A DNA stretch of 64,000 nucleotides, from contig NZ_JAJLPA010000002.1 in the NCBI RefSeq assembly GCF_025548555.1, positions 124,001-188,000 on the forward strand, written 5' to 3'. This DNA is from Sphingomonas sp. A2-49. Lineage in GTDB: Bacteria; Pseudomonadota; Alphaproteobacteria; Sphingomonadales; Sphingomonadaceae. This document shows positions 24,455-36,211 of this stretch, in pieces. The notes below the pieces were generated by a model. It did no database searches. It had not been told where the DNA came from and worked only from the letters and a program-made list of their open reading frames with translations. How positions within the stretch are numbered: the first letter of the stretch is position 1; every line of letters begins with the position of its first letter. The position numbers were made by a program, and so were the translations under genes.

Positions 24455-25272
24455 GACCCTGGCGCGAGCTTCATCGTGCATCGCACCGTGTCTCGCGCGC
24501 ACGTTGCTGCCTCATGAGTCCTTCAATCTCCGCGCAGTTAATGCTCACGATCTGTCGTCGGCGAGGATCGTGCGGAACTGCCTCGGGTCGGCGCTCCGTA
24601 TCATCCGCTGCCCAGCAGTCCAGAAAGCATTTCCAGGGTTCGCGCTACCATGCAGTCGCGCCATCGCAAGTTAGCCGGCGCAGCCTCGCGGCCAACAAGG
24701 CCGGCAGACTCGAGGATGCCGACGTCTAATGATGCCAAGCAGAAATACCGAGCGGTTGTTCCGCTCGTGTTTGCTCGTGCCAATCCAGCAAGCGCGAAGT
24801 TCGGCCATGACGCGCGCCTTGTCCTCGCCGCATCGGCAAGCGCCGCCCAATCTTCACGCCGAGCGGGGTTGCCGATCGACTAAATATTTTCGGGCAGATC
24901 CGCCACGTGGTCCAGCTAGCGCCGCTCCTCGCGCGCCGTCATCGTCGGCCAGGGGCAATCAATGTCGCGCGGCGGACACGCTCGCGGCCAAGACGGATAT
25001 TTATAAGTCAGGACGACGTTCGCCAGAGCTAGGTGGCCAGCATCCCGATGCGAGTGTCCGCATTCCTCAAGGGAGACCTAATAGCGGTGCCAGCGAACCT
25101 CGTCTGCGTGTGAACGGGCGCCTTTCGGTGTGCCACGTGGCACCCCATGCAAGGATCGTGACCCGGATGGGACGAGACGCCGGAAGGCGTCTCGGTCGGC
25201 GCCGGTAGGCGGCGATAGAGCCGTGCCCGACGTAACGCACCCCGGTTGCACTTGCACGACAGAAACCCCATC
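24455..25272. other. long stretch without recognisable genes
   Basis: About 820 bases between the sulfur operon and the Xre-RES pair. All six frames give short, Arg/Ala/Pro-rich translations with no recognisable family and no strong ribosome binding sites. It may hold decayed genes. I see no tRNA, terminator hairpin or IS end that I can defend. Confidence 0.4.
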
Positions 25273-25293
25273 TTGACACTATGCTGGATAGTG
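25273..25293 (+). promoter_or_regulatory. promoter/operator of the Xre-RES pair
   Basis: A -35-like TTGACA (25273-25278) overlaps a perfect inverted repeat CACTAT-GCTGG-ATAGTG (25277-25293), 26 bases before the antitoxin start. A dyad over the promoter fits autorepression by the antitoxin, as is normal for such pairs. No clear -10 can be named. Confidence 0.55.
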
Positions 25294-25318
25294 CTCGGCA
25301 AATTGTTGGGGTTGAACG

Positions 25319-25750
25319 ATGAGCGCGGTCGCACGGATTCGAGAGCTTTTGGGCGGTGAGGTCATTACCGGCCCACTCAACAACGAGCGCGACATCGTGC
25401 GCTTGATCCGGCGCGGGGTGCCGACCCAGGCGGTCGATCACTTTCTGAGCGTGGCCCGCCTCTCGTTCAACGCAATCGACCCACAAATCCTAAATCGGCG
25501 CACGTTCAAACGGCGCCAGCTAAGTGCCGAGCCGCTGGACCAGGCGGAGTCGGATCGGTTGCTACGTATGGTCGGCGTGGTTGCAACCGCAGAGGAGACC
25601 TTCGCCGACAGCGAGAAGGCGCATATCTGGCTCAACCGTGAGAACCGCACATTGGACGGGGAAACCCCGTTGGGGATGGCAGATACGGATCAGGGCGCGC
25701 GCGCCGTAGAGGCGTTGCTGGGACGGATTGCGCACGGCATCGCTGCGTGA
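25319..25750 (+). CDS. Xre/MbcA/ParS-type antitoxin (DUF2384)
   Basis: 143 residues: an N-terminal helical DNA-binding region (NNERDIVRLIRRGVPTQAVDHFLSVARLSFNAIDPQILNRRTFKRR) and a C-terminal toxin-binding DUF2384 domain (ESDRLLRMVGVVATAEETFADSEKAHIWLNRENRTLDGETPLGMADTDQGARAVEALLGRIAHGI). The stop overlaps the GTG of the next gene, as usual for this operon. It would neutralise a RES-domain toxin; that toxin is broken here, while the antitoxin is intact. Confidence 0.92.
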   Translation: MSAVARIRELLGGEVITGPLNNERDIVRLIRRGVPTQAVDHFLSVARLSFNAIDPQILNRRTFKRRQLSAEPLDQAESDRLLRMVGVVATAEETFADSEKAHIWLNRENRTLDGETPLGMADTDQGARAVEALLGRIAHGIAA

Positions 25751-26184
25751 TCGCCTATCGATTGTGCAAGGCCGTCCACAGTGCGTTGGACGGCAAGGGC
25801 GCGCGGTTATGGGGCGGCCGCTAGAACTCGGCGGGGCGGCCGATGGTATATGCGGCCGCCAGCCCCAGCCTTGCGGTGCTGGAAGTGCTGGTGCATCTCG
25901 ATCTGCCGGCCGAGCTGCTGCCCGACGACCTCCGGATGTTGACGATCGAAATCCCCGACGACGTGGCGATGCACACGCTCGATCCGAGTCCGACCGGGGA
26001 TGACGAATGCCGGGCTGCCGGCGATGCTTTCCTTGATGCAGGCGATGCGGCCGCAATTCTGGTTGCAAGCGTGATGGTGCCGCAGGAACGCAATGTGCTG
26101 CTCAATGTGCGCCATGCCGACATGGCGCGGGTGACGATCCAGCACAGGGCGCCGTTCCAATTCGATCGGCGCCTCTTGTCCTGA
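25747..26184 (+). pseudogene. RES-domain toxin with in-frame amber stop
   Basis: Read through from GTG 25747, the frame encodes a full RES toxin: VIAYRLCKAVHSALDGKGAR, LWGGR, stop, NSAGRPMVYAAASPSLAVLEVLVHLDLP and so on to RRLLS. The RES family has the conserved GGRWN motif at this place, so codon 26 (TAG, 25822-25824) replaces the Trp TGG by a single base change. No other lesion is visible. RES toxins degrade or modify NAD+. An internal start at ATG 25843 would lack the first conserved Arg residues, so the toxin is probably inactive. Confidence 0.9.
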
Positions 26185-26245
26185 TGGGCGTCGACCGACA
26201 CTGGACGTCCGTTGACCCAGTATTCAGGGTTACAGCGCAGCTCTG

Positions 26246-28702
26246 CTATCCGTTACCGTGCCGCGGTCGCCGTAGCATCAGGAAGGCGGCTGGGAGCACC
26301 AGCATCGACAGCAACGGCGCCGTCAGCATCCCGCCGATCATCGGCGCGGCGATGCGGCTCATCACCTCTGACCCCGTGCCGCTGCCGATCAGTAACGGGA
26401 ACAGCCCGGCCAGGATCACCGCCACCGTCATTGCCTTAGGTCGGACGCGCAGTAGCGCACCCTCGCGGACCGCGGATTCCACGTCCTTGCGATCGGGCGT
26501 CGGGCCGCGCTCAGCGAGCGCGTGTTTCAGGTAGATCAGCATCACCACCCCGAACTCAGCCGATACGCCCGCCAGCGCGATGAACCCGACGCTGGTCGCA
26601 ACCGACTGGTTGTAACCGAGCAGGTAGAGCAGCCAAACACCGCCGGTCAGCGCAAACGGCAACGTGCCCATGATCAGCGCCGCCTCATCGAACCGCCGAA
26701 AGGTCGCGTAGAGGAGCAGGAAGATAATCAGCAGCGTGGCAGGAACAACGATTTTCAACCGCTCGACTGCGCGTTGCAGATACTCGAACTGGCCTGTGTA
26801 GGTTACACTGACGCCGGGAGGCAGCTTGACCCGGCCGGATACCGCACGCTGAAGTCCCCCAACGATCGTCGTCAGCGACGAACCGCGGCCGTCGATGTAG
26901 ATCCACGTCACTGGGCGGCCGTTTTCGCTGCGCAACATCGGTGGCCCCTCAGTAATTCGGACGTCGGCGACAGTGCCCAGCGTAATCTGCTGGAGCGAGG
27001 GCGTAACGATCGGCAGATTGCGCAGATCGTTGAGGCTGCCACGCAGCTCGCGCGGGTAGCGCACGCTGATCGGGTAGCGCGCGAGCCCTTCGACGGTCTG
27101 GCCAATCGTCTCACCGCCGATTGCGCCGGAAACGATCTCCTGCACGTCGGCGATGTTCATGCCATACCGCGACGCCGCCGCGCGGTTGATGATGACGTCG
27201 ATATAGCGCCCACCCGTCAGCCGCTCGGCAAGCGCCGAACTGACCCCTGGCACGGTCTTCGCCACGGCTTCGATCTGGCGCGCGGCGGCGTCGATCTCTG
27301 CAAGATTGGGTCCGGCGACCTTGATCCCGATCGGACTCTTGATCCCCGTCGACAGCATCTCGATCCGGTTGCGTATCGGGGGAATCCAGAAATTGGCGAG
27401 GCCGGGCACCTTCACAGTGTTGTCGAGCTGCTCGATCAGCTTGTCCTGCGTCATTCCCGATCGCCACTGGTTCTGGGGTTTGAGGCGAATGGTGGTCTCG
27501 AACATCTCCAGCGGCGCCGGATCGGTCGCGGTGTCCGCGCGCCCCGCCTTACCGAACACGCTTTCCACCTCGGGCACGGTCTTGATGAGCCGGTCGGTCA
27601 GTTGAAGGAGCTGCGCGGCCTTTGCGGTCGATATGCCCGGCAGCGCGGACGGCATGTAGAGTAGGTCGCCTTCCTGAATCTGCGGTATGAACTCCCCGCC
27701 AAGCTGGCTGATCGGCCATAGGCTGGTGGCGAACACCAGTCCGGCGATCACCAGAAGCTGCTTGGGCCGCGCTAGCGCCCAATCGAGCGCGGGGCGGTAG
27801 AGGTGCGTCAATCCGCGGTTGATGGGGTTGGCGCTTTCAGCGGGTATCCTGCCCCGGATCAGGAACCCCATGAGGACGGGGACGAGCGTGATTGACAGGA
27901 TCGCCGCGCCGGCCATCGCATAGGTCTTGGTGAAGGCGAGCGGTGCAAACAACCGCCCCTCCTGGCCTTGCAACGAGAAGACCGGAACGAACGATAGCGC
28001 GATGATGAGGAGGCTGAGGAACAGCGCGGGACCTACCTCGGCCGCTGCGTCGGTGATGACGCGCCAGCGCTCGGCACCCTTCAACTCGGCGTTGGGGTGA
28101 TCGCGCTCCCAATGCTCGATGTGCTTGTGCGCGTTCTCGATCATCACAATCGCGCCGTCGACCATCGCGCCGATCGCGATGGCGATGCCGCTGAGTGACA
28201 TGATGTTGGCGTTGACGCCCTGCACCCGCATCACGATTAGCGCAAACAGGATACCAAGCGGAAGCGTGAGGATCGCGACCAGCGCCGATCGGACGTGCCA
28301 GAGGAAAAGCGCGCAGACGAGCGCGACGACGATGAACTCTTCCAGCAATTTACTTTTCAAATTGTCGACCGCACGGTCGATCAACCCAGAACGATCATAG
28401 GTGGTGACGACCTCCACGCCGGGCGGCAGGCTTCTTTTCAAATCGACCAGCTTGGCCCGCACGCCGTCGATCACTTCGCGGGCGTTCTTGCCCTGCCGCA
28501 TGACAATGACGCCGCCGGCGACCTCGCCCTCGCCGTTCAGCTCGGCCAGACCGCGGCGCATGTCCGGGCCGAGCTGGATGGTCGCCACGTCGCTCAGTCG
28601 AACCGGGACGCCGCCCGCTGCGGTCCTGAGCGGCACGGCGCGGAAATCGTCAAGCGAGGTCAGATAGCCGGTCGCGCGGACGATATACTCCGCCTCGGCC
28701 AT
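26246..28702 (-). pseudogene. cusA: CusA-like copper RND pump, N-terminal quarter deleted
   Basis: 818 residues, against about 1050 in complete CusA. The visible part starts at [20 protein letters not shown], which in intact proteins lies about 230 residues in. The first helix and part of the porter domain are therefore missing. The rest is well preserved: TM4 [27 protein letters not shown] (HME-Cu/Ag type), [22 protein letters not shown] and the C-terminal bundle. The sequence upstream is cusC, not cusB, which shows a deletion. The fragment has no ribosome site of its own and is probably non-functional. Confidence 0.88.
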
Positions 28703-29399
28703 CTCGACGCGCCTCGTTGACGGAGAAGTCCGGAACGGGGCCAGCGATTTCGACTCTCGAGTTGCCTGTCCAACGAATCAGGTCGGCCCGCGCTCGCGCG
28801 ACTGCGGAGGCGAGTTCGTCACGGCGGTCATCGAGCGCGGCGAGCGACTGGCGACCGGCAAGCACTTGTGCGGGCCGTGCGCTGCCCGACGCGACCGCGC
28901 TGGGCGTCACCTGTACGAGCCGGTCGAGTCGCCCGCGCACCGCGTCGAGCGCCGCCAGTCTTTTTTCGGCATAGGCCAGCGTGATCCATGCAACGGCGGT
29001 CCCGACTTCCACCGTCCGCCCCTCGGCGACGCCTTCGGCATCGGCGGCGGTAATGTCGGTGTCGGCGCGCGCCTGCCGCGCGTGCCGCTTAGCGGCGTTT
29101 GGAATGTCCTGCGTTACGCCGAATCGAACCCAGGAAAAGTTGTCGCGTTGCGGCTCGAACGCCAGCGGTCCCGAGATAGGGAAGCTGTCGTAGCCAATCG
29201 CGAGCTTCGGATCGGGGAGCGCACCGGCCGCGCCGCGGGCGGCCCGGGCTGAGTCCGCGCCCGCGCCTTTGGCCCTCAACGACGGCGCGTTGTCACGCGC
29301 ACGTGCGAGCGCTGCGTCAAAAGTCAGCGGCTCGGCCTGTGCCGTTGCCGCGAACAGCACGACAGCCAGCGCCGCGCCGTAGAAAGCCGGTTTAATCAT
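28650..29399 (-). pseudogene. cusC: CusC-like outer-membrane channel, C-terminal half deleted
   Basis: The gene starts at ATG 29399 with GGGGA upstream and a signal peptide MIKPAFYGAALAVVLFAATAQA. It shows TolC-like helices (LTFDAALARARDNAPSLRAKGAGADSARAARGAAGALPDPKLAIGYDSF...) up to [15 protein letters not shown]. After about residue 230 the frame runs out of family sequence into the cusA region in the wrong frame and stops at 28650. The junction is at about 28706-28720. Normal proteins have about 420 residues, so the second repeat is gone. Confidence 0.85.
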
Positions 29400-29472
29400 G
29401 ATGGTCCCCGTCGCGAGCCCAGCCGGTGAAGCATCTGCTTCACCGGCCGTCACATTTATCGCTTGGTCGGTG

Positions 29473-29742
29473 TCAGGAGGCGCAATGCGCCATGCACGAT
29501 GCCGCGTCTGTGGCCTCGCTGGTCGCCATCATGCGCGTGCAATCGCTCGCCCGGCTCATCCTAGCGCGATTTGCAACCCAAACGCGCTCGGGCGCTAACA
29601 ATGGCGCGCGGATTCCGGGGCGCTGTTGCCCTGAAGCACGCCATTCGTAATGACCTTCTGACGGCGACTGTGCGGCAAACGCGGAGCTGGTCGCGACGAG
29701 GGCGACGGCACACGCAAGCGCGCGCGTGATAAATTTCTTCAT
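29473..29742 (-). CDS. hypothetical exported protein of the cus cluster
   Basis: 89 residues with a clean signal peptide (MKKFITRALACAVALVATSSAFA), start supported by AAGGAAG 7 bases upstream. The mature part has EGHYEWRASGQQRPGIRAPLLAPERVWV and ends DAASCMAHCAS, with two Cys and Met that could bind copper. No known family recognised. It lies upstream of the cusC remnant on the same strand. Confidence 0.6.
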   Translation of the reverse strand: MKKFITRALACAVALVATSSAFAAQSPSEGHYEWRASGQQRPGIRAPLLAPERVWVANRARMSRASDCTRMMATSEATDAASCMAHCAS

Positions 29743-29813
29743 GATGTCTTCCTTGATCTGATCGTGGTCGCCCGCTCGAACCCCAAACGGCTCAGGCAGA
29801 CGGATTTCGGGTG

Positions 29814-30170
29814 TCAGATCGGGAAGGCGGGCGGGTCGATCTCGGGTGCGACAGTACGGCCCAGTAGCGCTGCGATCACTCGCCGAGCATGAGGCAATGG
29901 AGCGATGTGCAATGCGGTTTCGGTTCTAACGGTGGGCAGCGAAATAGCTGGGGACCCACACCCCATCGCTGCGATGCACTGCCAGGTGATTTTCTTGCAA
30001 GGCATGCCACCCTGCATAGGTGCCGCGACCTCGGTGCAATTACCCATATCGGCGATTGCAGCCATCTGCGCACCCGCTACCGTCACTGGTGCCATCGCCA
30101 TAGCAGTCGACTGGCCCATTAGGCCGATCATCGCGCCGAATAGCAGGACAAGGTGGAGAAGAGTCTTCAC
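29814..30170 (-). CDS. hypothetical exported Met/Cys-rich protein of the cus cluster
   Basis: 118 residues from a GTG at 30170. Signal peptide-like N-terminus (LLHLVLLFGAMIGLMGQSTAMAM), then Met- and Cys-rich segment ADMGNCTEVAAPMQGGMPCKKITWQCIAAMGCG with four Cys, and a final TVAPEIDPPAFPI. The Met/Cys content fits a periplasmic Cu/Ag protein (inference). First gene of the copper cluster on this strand. The 252 bases upstream (30171-30422) show no gene. Confidence 0.6.
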   Translation of the reverse strand: MKTLLHLVLLFGAMIGLMGQSTAMAMAPVTVAGAQMAAIADMGNCTEVAAPMQGGMPCKKITWQCIAAMGCGSPAISLPTVRTETALHIAPLPHARRVIAALLGRTVAPEIDPPAFPI

Positions 30171-30422
30171 GGGAGCCTTGTTTGCGTGTCAGTCGTGAAT
30201 GTCAATTCGCGAAGCCTAGGTGGTCGGTTACATAATCACCATTCGCGGGGAGACGCACCGAAGGCCCCTAATTGGGAATGCCGCTAGCAAACGCCGCGAG
30301 CTGATGTGCCGGATTATGGTCTCCCCGCCCAGGGGCACGGCAGGCGGGGAGTGATCGCACCATTTAAGGCCGCGCGCATTAAGAGCTGCGGCTATGCCCC
30401 TGCAACTTTGAACCGAGGCAGA

Positions 30423-30605
30423 TCAGCGTTTTTGCGGGCATTTTATGACCACGGGCGGCACCTTCCCTGATGGTCCAAACTCTCGAACACAGCGCGCATT
30501 TTGGCCTGATGCGCGCGCTTGCTGGCCCTGACTGGTGGCACACCCGCTAACAAGTGTGGCCGTTGCGGCGGTCGCTAATGCGATCTGTACACGTAGAGCA
30601 ATCAT
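30423..30605 (-). CDS. small lipoprotein, CVREFGP family (copy 1)
   Basis: 60 residues from ATG 30605, which has AGGAGG 5 bases upstream. Signal with lipobox VSGC (MIALRVQIALATAATATLVSGC), a short Gln/Ser/Arg linker SQGQQARASGQNAR and the C-terminal motif CVREFGPSGKVPPVVIKC. It is homologous to the protein at 58325 (RVSGQSLRCVREHGPAGKVPPVVVKC). The two late Cys are conserved and 17 residues apart. Outer- or inner-membrane-anchored periplasmic lipoprotein. Both copies sit behind MerR-type promoters, so a metal-related role is likely. I do not recognise a named family. Confidence 0.75.
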   Translation of the reverse strand: MIALRVQIALATAATATLVSGCATSQGQQARASGQNARCVREFGPSGKVPPVVIKCPQKR

Positions 30606-30660
30606 GTGATCCTCCTTTGTCACGTGTCCGACCGACCTTCGTGGACGCCGTAATCAGACT

Positions 30661-30691
30661 GACATAGCTTCTACAGCTACTAAAGGATCAA
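30661..30691 (-). promoter_or_regulatory. MerR-type promoter upstream of lipoprotein copy 1
   Basis: Minus strand: -35 TTGATC (30691-30686), 19-base spacer CTTTAGTAGCTGTAGAAGC containing a CTTTAG/CTGTAG dyad, -10 TATGTC (30666-30661). Almost the same as the boxes at 58221, 47258, 48629 and 43053. Gene start is about 56 bases downstream of the -10. Confidence 0.82.
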
Positions 30692-30874
30692 GCACTTTTT
30701 TTAATGCTCCATCGGGCGCGACCGAACAGGTTTGAGCCAAGACGGGCGTATGTCTCTTGGACGTAATCGTAGGGTCTGCGGAGGAAGGCCGCCGTGCGGT
30801 CCAGCCGCCCGTCCCGGGGTGGTGGCGCCGACGCTGCCGTTCCGGCCTGTGCGCTTCGCGCCGGGCGTTCGGTG

Positions 30875-31464
30875 TCATGTTGCGCCTCCTCCAAGCTGGG
30901 TGGCGCCGCGGGCCAGGTCAGCGCAGATGTCGATGATGATCCAGGCGAACGCGATGAGGGTCGGTAGTGCCGTCGTCGCCATCCCGAAGGCTTTACCGGT
31001 CGCTCCATGTGGATAGCCGCGCAGGAACGTGACCCGTCCTACCGCGAACAGGACCACGGCGCCCGTAATGAATTCGAGCGGGGCGTCGCCATCGAGGGTG
31101 GCGAGCGCCAGGAAGGCGATGCTCGCCATCGTCGCCTGCTCGAGCGTGTTTGAAGGAATGCGAGCGGCACCTTCAGCCGGTCGCTTGGCGCGGCGAAGGC
31201 GGAACCGGGATTGTCATGCGCCGAGTAGCGCCGGATGGTCGACACGATGCCCACCCCCACTGCGAGCCACAGCATGACGAGGAGGCTCGCGCGCGCAGCG
31301 AAGGCGAGCCGCGCGGCGGTCCCCCGTGGCAGCTCGATCTGTTCGGGCAGCCACAAGGTGGCGACGCCCAGCACCACGGCGCACAGCAGGAAGGCCGACG
31401 CCGCCCGTCTACGGATGCCCGACCGTTCTGCGGCCATGTTCGAAGGCTTTGGATGCTCCGCCAT
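30875..31464 (-). pseudogene. MAPEG-like membrane protein, frameshifted
   Basis: From ATG 31464 (GGAG 9 bases upstream) the frame reads a membrane protein: AFLLCAVVLGVATLWLPEQIELPRGTAARLAFAARASLLVMLWLAVGVGIVSTIRRYSAHDNPGSAF...LKVPLAFLQ. Then it is lost. One frame over it continues NTLEQATMASIAFLALATLDGD...ITGAVVLFAVGRVTFLRGYPHGATGKAFGMATTALPTLIAFAW. This gives the MAPEG signature NTLEQ...FLxGYxxG. A one-base deletion near 31148-31152 explains it. MAPEG proteins are glutathione-linked membrane enzymes. Confidence 0.8.
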
Positions 31465-31624
31465 CGTTGTTCGCTCCAGCTTGCTGCCGTTCACTCTCGC
31501 CACCTTCGACGGGGCCGCCCCGAAACGACGCCTCTGTCGCGCTCACGCCCGGCTGCCTATTCGGCGTTCTCGGAATGGCGCTGTCGCCGTGCTTCTTAAT
31601 CTGCGGGACGGTCGGGCGCGGAAG

Positions 31625-33780
<2,156 letters not shown>

Positions 33781-33781
<1 letters not shown>

Positions 33782-34266
33782 CACTTGTCTCCACGGTGCG
33801 TGGATCGTGGCTCCGACTTACCGTCGGACGGATCGCTAGCAATGAGCACGATCGCGACGCCTACGGTGATGAACGCGTCGGCCAGATTGAACGTCGGCCA
33901 GTGATATCCGCCCCAGTGGAGGTCGACGAAGTCCCGTACGGCTCCGAATCTCAGCCTGTCACCAATATTACCGATGCCGCCACCGAGGATCATACCCAGC
34001 GCGGCGCGGCAGATAGGACTCGCCGCCCGCACGATCATCACGAGGACGACCGTTATAACGGCTGCGGCGACCGCGATCAGCAGGATCGGGTCGCCCCTTG
34101 TGGCGAGCCCGAAAGCAACGCCAGTGTTCATGCCGGACGTGACGTTAAGGAAGGGGGCGACTTGTATCTCGCCGTGGCTCGCAACGAACTTGAAGGCCGC
34201 TGCCTTGGTCAGCTGGTCCACGGTTACGGCAAGCCCGGCCCCCAGCCACGCGGCGGCGCTCCTCAT
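33781..34266 (-). CDS. lspA: signal peptidase II (PbrC-like)
   Basis: 161 residues, four transmembrane segments, with the family blocks DQLTKA (residue 17), [57 protein letters not shown]. The two catalytic Asp are in NIGD and NLAD. The start has GGAG 9 bases upstream. It cleaves lipoprotein signal peptides in the inner membrane. An accessory lspA with a metal operon is known from the pbrABC(D) lead system (PbrC). The window encodes several lipoproteins that need it. Confidence 0.95.
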
Positions 34267-34383
34267 AGATCTACGCTCCAGGGGCTGCGCATTCCCGGGC
34301 TTCGATGTCGGGTTGTCAGGTCCACAGTGGCGGGCTTTTTATACAACGAACTCACGCCGCCCGCGGACGTGCCGGGTGGTAGT

Positions 34384-35655
34384 TTAACCACGTTGACCGT
34401 CGCGGCGCCCGGTTCTGCTGAACAGCGCAGCAAGAGCTTGGAGGTTTGTCAGGAACAAGATAGCCGCGAGTACCAGGTAGCCCCAAGCTAGCCATGTCAA
34501 CGTGTTGACGATGCGGGGTTCGTTGTTCTGCCAAATCACCGCCAAGGTCACCTGGACGACGAAAAGGACGGCCAAAGCAGCCGCGCCTGCCAGACTTAAA
34601 CGGAAACGAAGTAGCAAGCCGATCCCGAATAGCGATTGCGCGGCGGTGAGGAAAAATTCCTCATGCTGGCGTGCGTCGAGCGGCAGGCTCGTCAGGTGCC
34701 CCGCGCCCAAGCCGACCGCCAGCGGCAACATGCCGACAAGCAGCGTCCATTGGTTGATCTTGTCGGACATCATCGTCGCGAGCCCGGTCTGGGCGCGGCC
34801 CGACAGCACGAACAGCGCCGCCACGACGACAGCGGGGGCTTCGCTCGCGAGCGGCGCGAGCCACTGAATCAGCAAGAACTCGTCGAACCCTAAAAGGCGG
34901 CCTGACTCGATCATCGACTCGGCGAAGGGCTCGGCAGATACAAGAATGATGGCGGCTGCGACGATCGTCAGCGTTCCCATCGCCAACCACTGGCGAAGAG
35001 GTGAAAGCAGCATCAGCGCGGCGGCCGGGCCGGGCTCGTCGTCATCGTCGTCGTCGGCGTCCGCACCAATCTCTTTCCGGCTCGCGCGCCACATATACAG
35101 GCCGAACAGCGCGACCAGCACGACGGTGTCGATCGGAGAAATCCGGCCTTTTGCCACGATGACGAAGGCGTAGATGCTTGGAAGCAGCAGGAAGAGAATC
35201 TCGGTCCGGTTCGCGGGCAGCAGCGAAATCGCGCGCTCTCGCGTGCGACGCCAATGAAGTAGCACGAGCAGCGGCCATGCAAGGCCGACGAGCAGCCGAT
35301 TTGCACCGGTCATATTGGCTGCGGCATAATGGACGTAATTCGATCCCGGGTTTGCACCCGCCGAATAGGCGTAATAAAAATCGACGGCATATTCGGGCAG
35401 TACGGTGATCAGCGCGATGATCGCCACGATCAACCCCGCAGAAATGCGTTTCTCGGCCGCCTCCGCGCCCCACGAAAGGAGGAAGCCTGCGGCAAGAATG
35501 GCCGCTCCAAAAACAAAGGTGTCGAGCAGCGGGTTGGGCCGCCAGCCTTCGATCCGCAGGATGACAGCCGGGATCATCGTGGCGCCGACAAGGCCTAGCA
35601 ATAGCGCAAAGCGGCGTAATGAAGGCGGTGAACTCTCGGGGGAAGTCAAAGCCAT
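34384..35655 (-). CDS. sodium/calcium exchanger (CaCA) family membrane protein
   Basis: 423 residues from ATG 35655 (AAAGGA upstream; GTG 35661 possible). Ten or so transmembrane segments in two halves with the alpha-repeat-like blocks ITVLPEYAVDFYYAYSAGANPGSNYVHYAAANMTGANRLLVG and WLAPLASEAPAVVVAALFVLSGRAQTGLATMMSDKINQWTLLVG. Between them is an acidic linker with a run of Asp (DADDDDDDEPGP). Moves Ca2+ or another divalent ion against Na+ or H+. A decayed second copy of its last two thirds is at 57493-58159. Confidence 0.88.
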   Translation of the reverse strand: MALTSPESSPPSLRRFALLLGLVGATMIPAVILRIEGWRPNPLLDTFVFGAAILAAGFLLSWGAEAAEKRISAGLIVAIIALITVLPEYAVDFYYAYSAGANPGSNYVHYAAANMTGANRLLVGLAWPLLVLLHWRRTRERAISLLPANRTEILFLLLPSIYAFVIVAKGRISPIDTVVLVALFGLYMWRASRKEIGADADDDDDDEPGPAAALMLLSPLRQWLAMGTLTIVAAAIILVSAEPFAESMIESGRLLGFDEFLLIQWLAPLASEAPAVVVAALFVLSGRAQTGLATMMSDKINQWTLLVGMLPLAVGLGAGHLTSLPLDARQHEEFFLTAAQSLFGIGLLLRFRLSLAGAAALAVLFVVQVTLAVIWQNNEPRIVNTLTWLAWGYLVLAAILFLTNLQALAALFSRTGRRDGQRG

Positions 35656-35710
35656 CGGCACGGTATCCTTTTGACCATGGTTCTTGTCCGAGCCGCGGTA
35701 CGCAATAAAT

Positions 35711-36196
35711 TCATTTTGCGTTCCGCTTCCCCGGTCGGTTTTGCAACGGCGCGTAACGGGTAATCGTCGTTCCTCGCGCGAGAAAGCTTGAAAGGCATTT
35801 GTTCGTGGCGGCCAAAGCATCGCGCATTCGTCGCTGGACCATCCCAATCCCGAGCACTGACACAATGCCGCCGCACCGCATGTGATGGCGCACCTCCGTG
35901 CGTTGATCGATCTTTACAAGCTCGAAGCCCTCTTCGGCCGCGATCAGACGTCCAACGCGCATCTGCCAAGCCACGCTGGCGTTAGGCACATATCTAATCA
36001 CCCTGGCTTGCGCGCTGATTGGCGGCAGCGAACGTATCCTGGTCTTGTGCTCCAACGTCAAAATGGACTCAAACGCGCCTGCGCCCGTCAGCGATATGAA
36101 CGGATGCCACTCCCGATAATGGTTGAAGTCCGACAGTACGCGCCAGACGCGCCCTACTGGCGCCGAAAGAGCTATCGAGCTATCGACCTCAAACAT
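35711..36196 (-). CDS. SRPBCC (START-like) domain protein, copy B
   Basis: 161 residues, paralogue of the protein at 6939: MFEVDSSIALSAPVGRVWRVLSDFNHYREWHPF, LEHKTRIRSLPPISAQARVIRY, MRCGGIVSVLGIGMVQRRMRDALAATNKCLSSFLARGTTITRY. ATG at the position where copy A has TTG. It follows DUF190 by 15 bases and precedes the exchanger gene by 55. Ligand unknown. Confidence 0.87.
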   Translation of the reverse strand: MFEVDSSIALSAPVGRVWRVLSDFNHYREWHPFISLTGAGAFESILTLEHKTRIRSLPPISAQARVIRYVPNASVAWQMRVGRLIAAEEGFELVKIDQRTEVRHHMRCGGIVSVLGIGMVQRRMRDALAATNKCLSSFLARGTTITRYAPLQNRPGKRNAK

Positions 36197-36211
36197 AGAG
36201 CCACATTCATT

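Noticed and set aside
26522..27664. A 380-codon plus-strand frame over the cusA remnant
   Set aside because: Antisense to well-conserved CusA sequence; no family.
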